64,000 nt of DNA from positions 1 to 64,000 of the forward strand of contig CANMRV010000008.1 in assembly GCA_947500435.1 (NCBI GenBank), read 5' to 3'. Shown here in pieces: positions 61,979 to 64,000 of this stretch. Within the stretch, counting starts at the first letter, position 1; every line of letters begins with the position of its first letter. Source of the stretch: an uncultured Flavobacteriaceae bacterium (GTDB lineage: Bacteria; Bacteroidota; Bacteroidia; Flavobacteriales; Flavobacteriaceae). Both the position numbers and the translations under genes were made by a program. The notes below the pieces were generated by a model. The model saw nothing but the letters and a program-made list of their open reading frames with translations, searched no databases and was not told where the DNA came from.

Positions 61979-62323
61979 TTATTTTTTGTAGAACTTAGTC
62001 TGTATTTGTTGTTCTTTCGAGTCAATTCGAACCACGTAAATACCTGCGTTCAAATTTGGAACCGGAATACTAAGGGAATTATTTCTAATAGCCCACTGAC
62101 GCTTCAAAACAATGTTACCTGCGATATCAGAAATAGAGATATTTGATCGACTACTATTTTTAAGTCCAAGTATATTGACCACATTGGTCGCTGGGTTTGG
62201 AAAGACCTTTATCTTTGGTTTTAAAACAACTTCCTTGGTAGAAGAAGTGTCTTGCCCCTTAGAAGTTTGTGCCGCCGCGGACAGGGAAAATAGAACAAGA
62301 ATGGTAAACATCAAGTTTTTCAT
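61979..62323 (-). CDS. Very small protein with type IX secretion sorting tail
   Basis: 114 residues from the ATG at 62323. A signal peptide (MFTILVLFSLSAAAQ) is followed by a short linker (TSKGQDTSSTKEVVLKPKI) and a complete type A sorting tail: KVFPNPATNVVNIL, ISISDIAGNIVLKRQW, LNAGIYVVRIDSKEQQIQTK ending FYKK. There is no cargo domain between signal and tail, so the mature protein would be little more than the sorting domain. It is convergent with the TonB receptor. Its purpose is unknown. Confidence 0.75.
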   Translation of the reverse strand: MKNLMFTILVLFSLSAAAQTSKGQDTSSTKEVVLKPKIKVFPNPATNVVNILGLKNSSRSNISISDIAGNIVLKRQWAIRNNSLSIPVPNLNAGIYVVRIDSKEQQIQTKFYKK

Positions 62324-62415
62324 CACATAGGGTTTGGTCTTTTCATAACGTGTTATGAAAAAGCTTAGTGCCTTATAAATCACAAAAAAATGTTAGAAAA
62401 ACTAAATGGATTATA

Positions 62416-64000
62416 TTAATGTGCCTCCAACCAATTCTCACCAACTCCTAATTCCACATCCAAAGGAACAGAAAGCTTATATGCGTTCTCCATCTCAGCC
62501 TTGACCATAGTTTTCAATTTCTCCATTTCAGGATTGTACACATCAAAAACCAATTCATCATGTACTTGTAAAAGCATTTTAGAATGGTAATTTTCTTCTG
62601 CTAGCTTTTTGTGAATATTTATCATCGCCAATTTGATGATATCGGCTGCGCTACCCTGAATAGGCGCATTTACTGCGTTTCGTTCTGCTGCTCCTCGGAC
62701 AATAGCATTACTTCCATTGATGTTTTTTAAATACCTACGTCTTCCTAAAACAGTCTGTACATAACCATTGTCACGGGCAAAATCAACTTGTTCACCCATA
62801 TAATTTCTGAGCTTTGGGTACGTCTTGTAATAGGTCTCTATGAGTTCTTTTGCTTCCGAACGGGAAAGGTCGGTTTGGTTACTTAAGCCAAAGGCGGAAA
62901 CGCCATAGATGATTCCGAAGTTGACGGTTTTTGCATTACTTCGTTGCTCTCGGGTAACTTCTTCCAAGGGAACATTAAAAACTCGTGCTGCCGTTGAAGC
63001 ATGAATATCTTCTCCATTTTTAAAGGCTTCTATCATAGTAGTTTCCTCACTCAAAGCTGCAATGATTCGTAATTCTATTTGGGAATAATCCGCAGCTAGT
63101 AAAGTATGATTTTCGTCTCTAGGAACAAACGCTTTTCTGACTTGTCGTCCGCGTTCCGTTCGTATCGGAATGTTCTGTAAATTCGGATTGTTACTACTTA
63201 ATCTTCCGGTTGCAGCAACAGTTTGCATATAGTCCGTATGCACTCTACCTGTACTTTCTTCTACTTGCAATGGAAGTGCATCTACATATGTGCTTTTTAG
63301 CTTAGAAAGTCCTCTATAATCTAAAACATTTTGAATAATTTCATGGTCTTTTGCCAAATAGGATAGCACATCTTCTGCTGTTGAATACTGTCCGGTTTTG
63401 GTCTTTTTTGGTTTGTCAACCAATTTCATTTTATCGAAAAGGATTTCCCCCAACTGCTTGGGTGAACCAATGTTAAATTCCTCCCCGGCTGCCTCATATA
63501 TTTTTGCGGTCAGGTTCGTGATATCGGTATTCAAATCATCTGAAAGGGAATTTAAAAATTCTTTATCTAGATTAATTCCCTCCAACTCCATATCCGCCAA
63601 AACGTGCAACAGCGGAATCTCAATGTCATTGAATAAATCTTCGGTGTTGGCTTCCTTTAATTCAGGTCTAAAATGTTCAGCCAATTGCAAGGTGATATCT
63701 GCATCTTCTACCGCATATTCAGTTTGCTTCTCCAAGGGAACATCACGCATTGAAAGCTGGTTCTTTCCTTTTTTACCTATCAATTCGGTTATTGAAACCG
63801 GAGTATAATTCAGATAGGTTTCCGAAAGTACATCCATATTATGACGCATATCAGGATTGATAAGGTAGTGCGCCAGCATGGTATCAAAGAACTTCCCTTT
63901 TACCTTTACATTATACTTGTGGAGTACCTTAATGTCATATTTTAAATTCTGACCAATTTTCTCAATAGCTTCTGATTCAAAAAACGGTCGTAGTTGTTCA
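62416..64000 (-). CDS. polA: DNA polymerase I, C-terminal part (5' end outside window)
   Basis: The visible 528 residues run off the right edge of the window. First comes the end of the 3'-5' exonuclease domain (IGQNLKYDIKVL and YAVEDADITLQLAE, matching the acidic ligands of E. coli Klenow, so this exonuclease may be active). Then the polymerase domain: LAADYSQIELRIIA (motif A), RSNAKTVNFGIIYGVSAFG (motif B, with the Phe typical of dNTP-selective enzymes) and LLQVHDELVFDVYN (motif C). The enzyme fills gaps in repair and removes RNA primers. The protein ends GVGENWLEAH, normal for family A. Confidence 0.97.
   Translation of the reverse strand, partial: EQLRPFFESEAIEKIGQNLKYDIKVLHKYNVKVKGKFFDTMLAHYLINPDMRHNMDVLSETYLNYTPVSITELIGKKGKNQLSMRDVPLEKQTEYAVEDADITLQLAEHFRPELKEANTEDLFNDIEIPLLHVLADMELEGINLDKEFLNSLSDDLNTDITNLTAKIYEAAGEEFNIGSPKQLGEILFDKMKLVDKPKKTKTGQYSTAEDVLSYLAKDHEIIQNVLDYRGLSKLKSTYVDALPLQVEESTGRVHTDYMQTVAATGRLSSNNPNLQNIPIRTERGRQVRKAFVPRDENHTLLAADYSQIELRIIAALSEETTMIEAFKNGEDIHASTAARVFNVPLEEVTREQRSNAKTVNFGIIYGVSAFGLSNQTDLSRSEAKELIETYYKTYPKLRNYMGEQVDFARDNGYVQTVLGRRRYLKNINGSNAIVRGAAERNAVNAPIQGSAADIIKLAMINIHKKLAEENYHSKMLLQVHDELVFDVYNPEMEKLKTMVKAEMENAYKLSVPLDVELGVGENWLEAH

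Overview
The window is a piece of chromosome from a marine-type member of the Flavobacteriaceae (Bacteroidota). The evidence is a type IX secretion / gliding C-terminal domain next to a PorP/SprF protein, a second type IX sorting-tail protein, a DUF4249 plus TonB-dependent receptor pair, paired ExbD genes, the rplM-rpsI-rpsB-tsf order, one promoter of the Bacteroidota TTTG / TAnnTTTG type, lipoproteins with Bacteroidota-type lipoboxes, and low GC. A relative of Maribacter, Zobellia or Arenibacter would fit, but the genus cannot be fixed from sequence reading alone.

Left accessory end (1 to about 6.4 kb). It opens inside a large secreted adhesin (bacterial Ig repeats, calcium-binding thrombospondin type 3 repeats, gliding-type C-terminal domain), followed by PorP/SprF, a TetR regulator, two AT-rich stretches without genes, and a small orphan beta-domain protein. 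It ends with a tyrosine integrase broken by a frameshift, a tandem 11-bp repeat, and a 3' fragment of a tRNA-Leu(TAG) gene. The fragment looks like one attachment-site end of an integrated element. Its polarity puts the element to the left, so the adhesin region may lie on it.

Housekeeping core (6.5 to 34.6 kb). It holds a 42-residue membrane protein, a sugar porter, Kdo transferase, a DegT aminotransferase followed by galE, an amidohydrolase, sucA-sucB, a di-haem peroxidase, a retropepsin-like protein, tatD, asparaginase, tRNA-Ser(GGA), an exbB-exbD-exbD operon with a PorT-family barrel and a second exbD-exbD pair, then rpoN, asnS, an RND/MMPL transporter, and pyrH-frr.

Envelope-stress and peptidase region (34.7 to 54 kb). 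An M61 peptidase precedes an ECF sigma factor, a HEAT-repeat membrane anti-sigma factor and two DUF4097 proteins. A co-oriented run follows: a membrane-anchored AraC regulator, a serine hydrolase, a small membrane protein, an ABC ATPase, an S41 peptidase, an ABC-2 permease fused to an M1 aminopeptidase, a 58-residue overlapping membrane protein, a 177-residue membrane protein, a second S41 peptidase, a second serine hydrolase, a DUF2807 lipoprotein and a DUF6624 lipoprotein. This run is the best candidate in the window for an undescribed system, probably an ABC machine coupled to envelope peptide processing.

Right end (54 to 64 kb). It holds the minus-strand ribosomal operon rplM-rpsI-rpsB-tsf, in which S2 carries a long charged linker and a helix-hairpin-helix tail. 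Then come a lipocalin-like lipoprotein, a DUF4249 / TonB-dependent receptor pair, a very small type IX sorting-tail protein, and the C-terminal part of polA.
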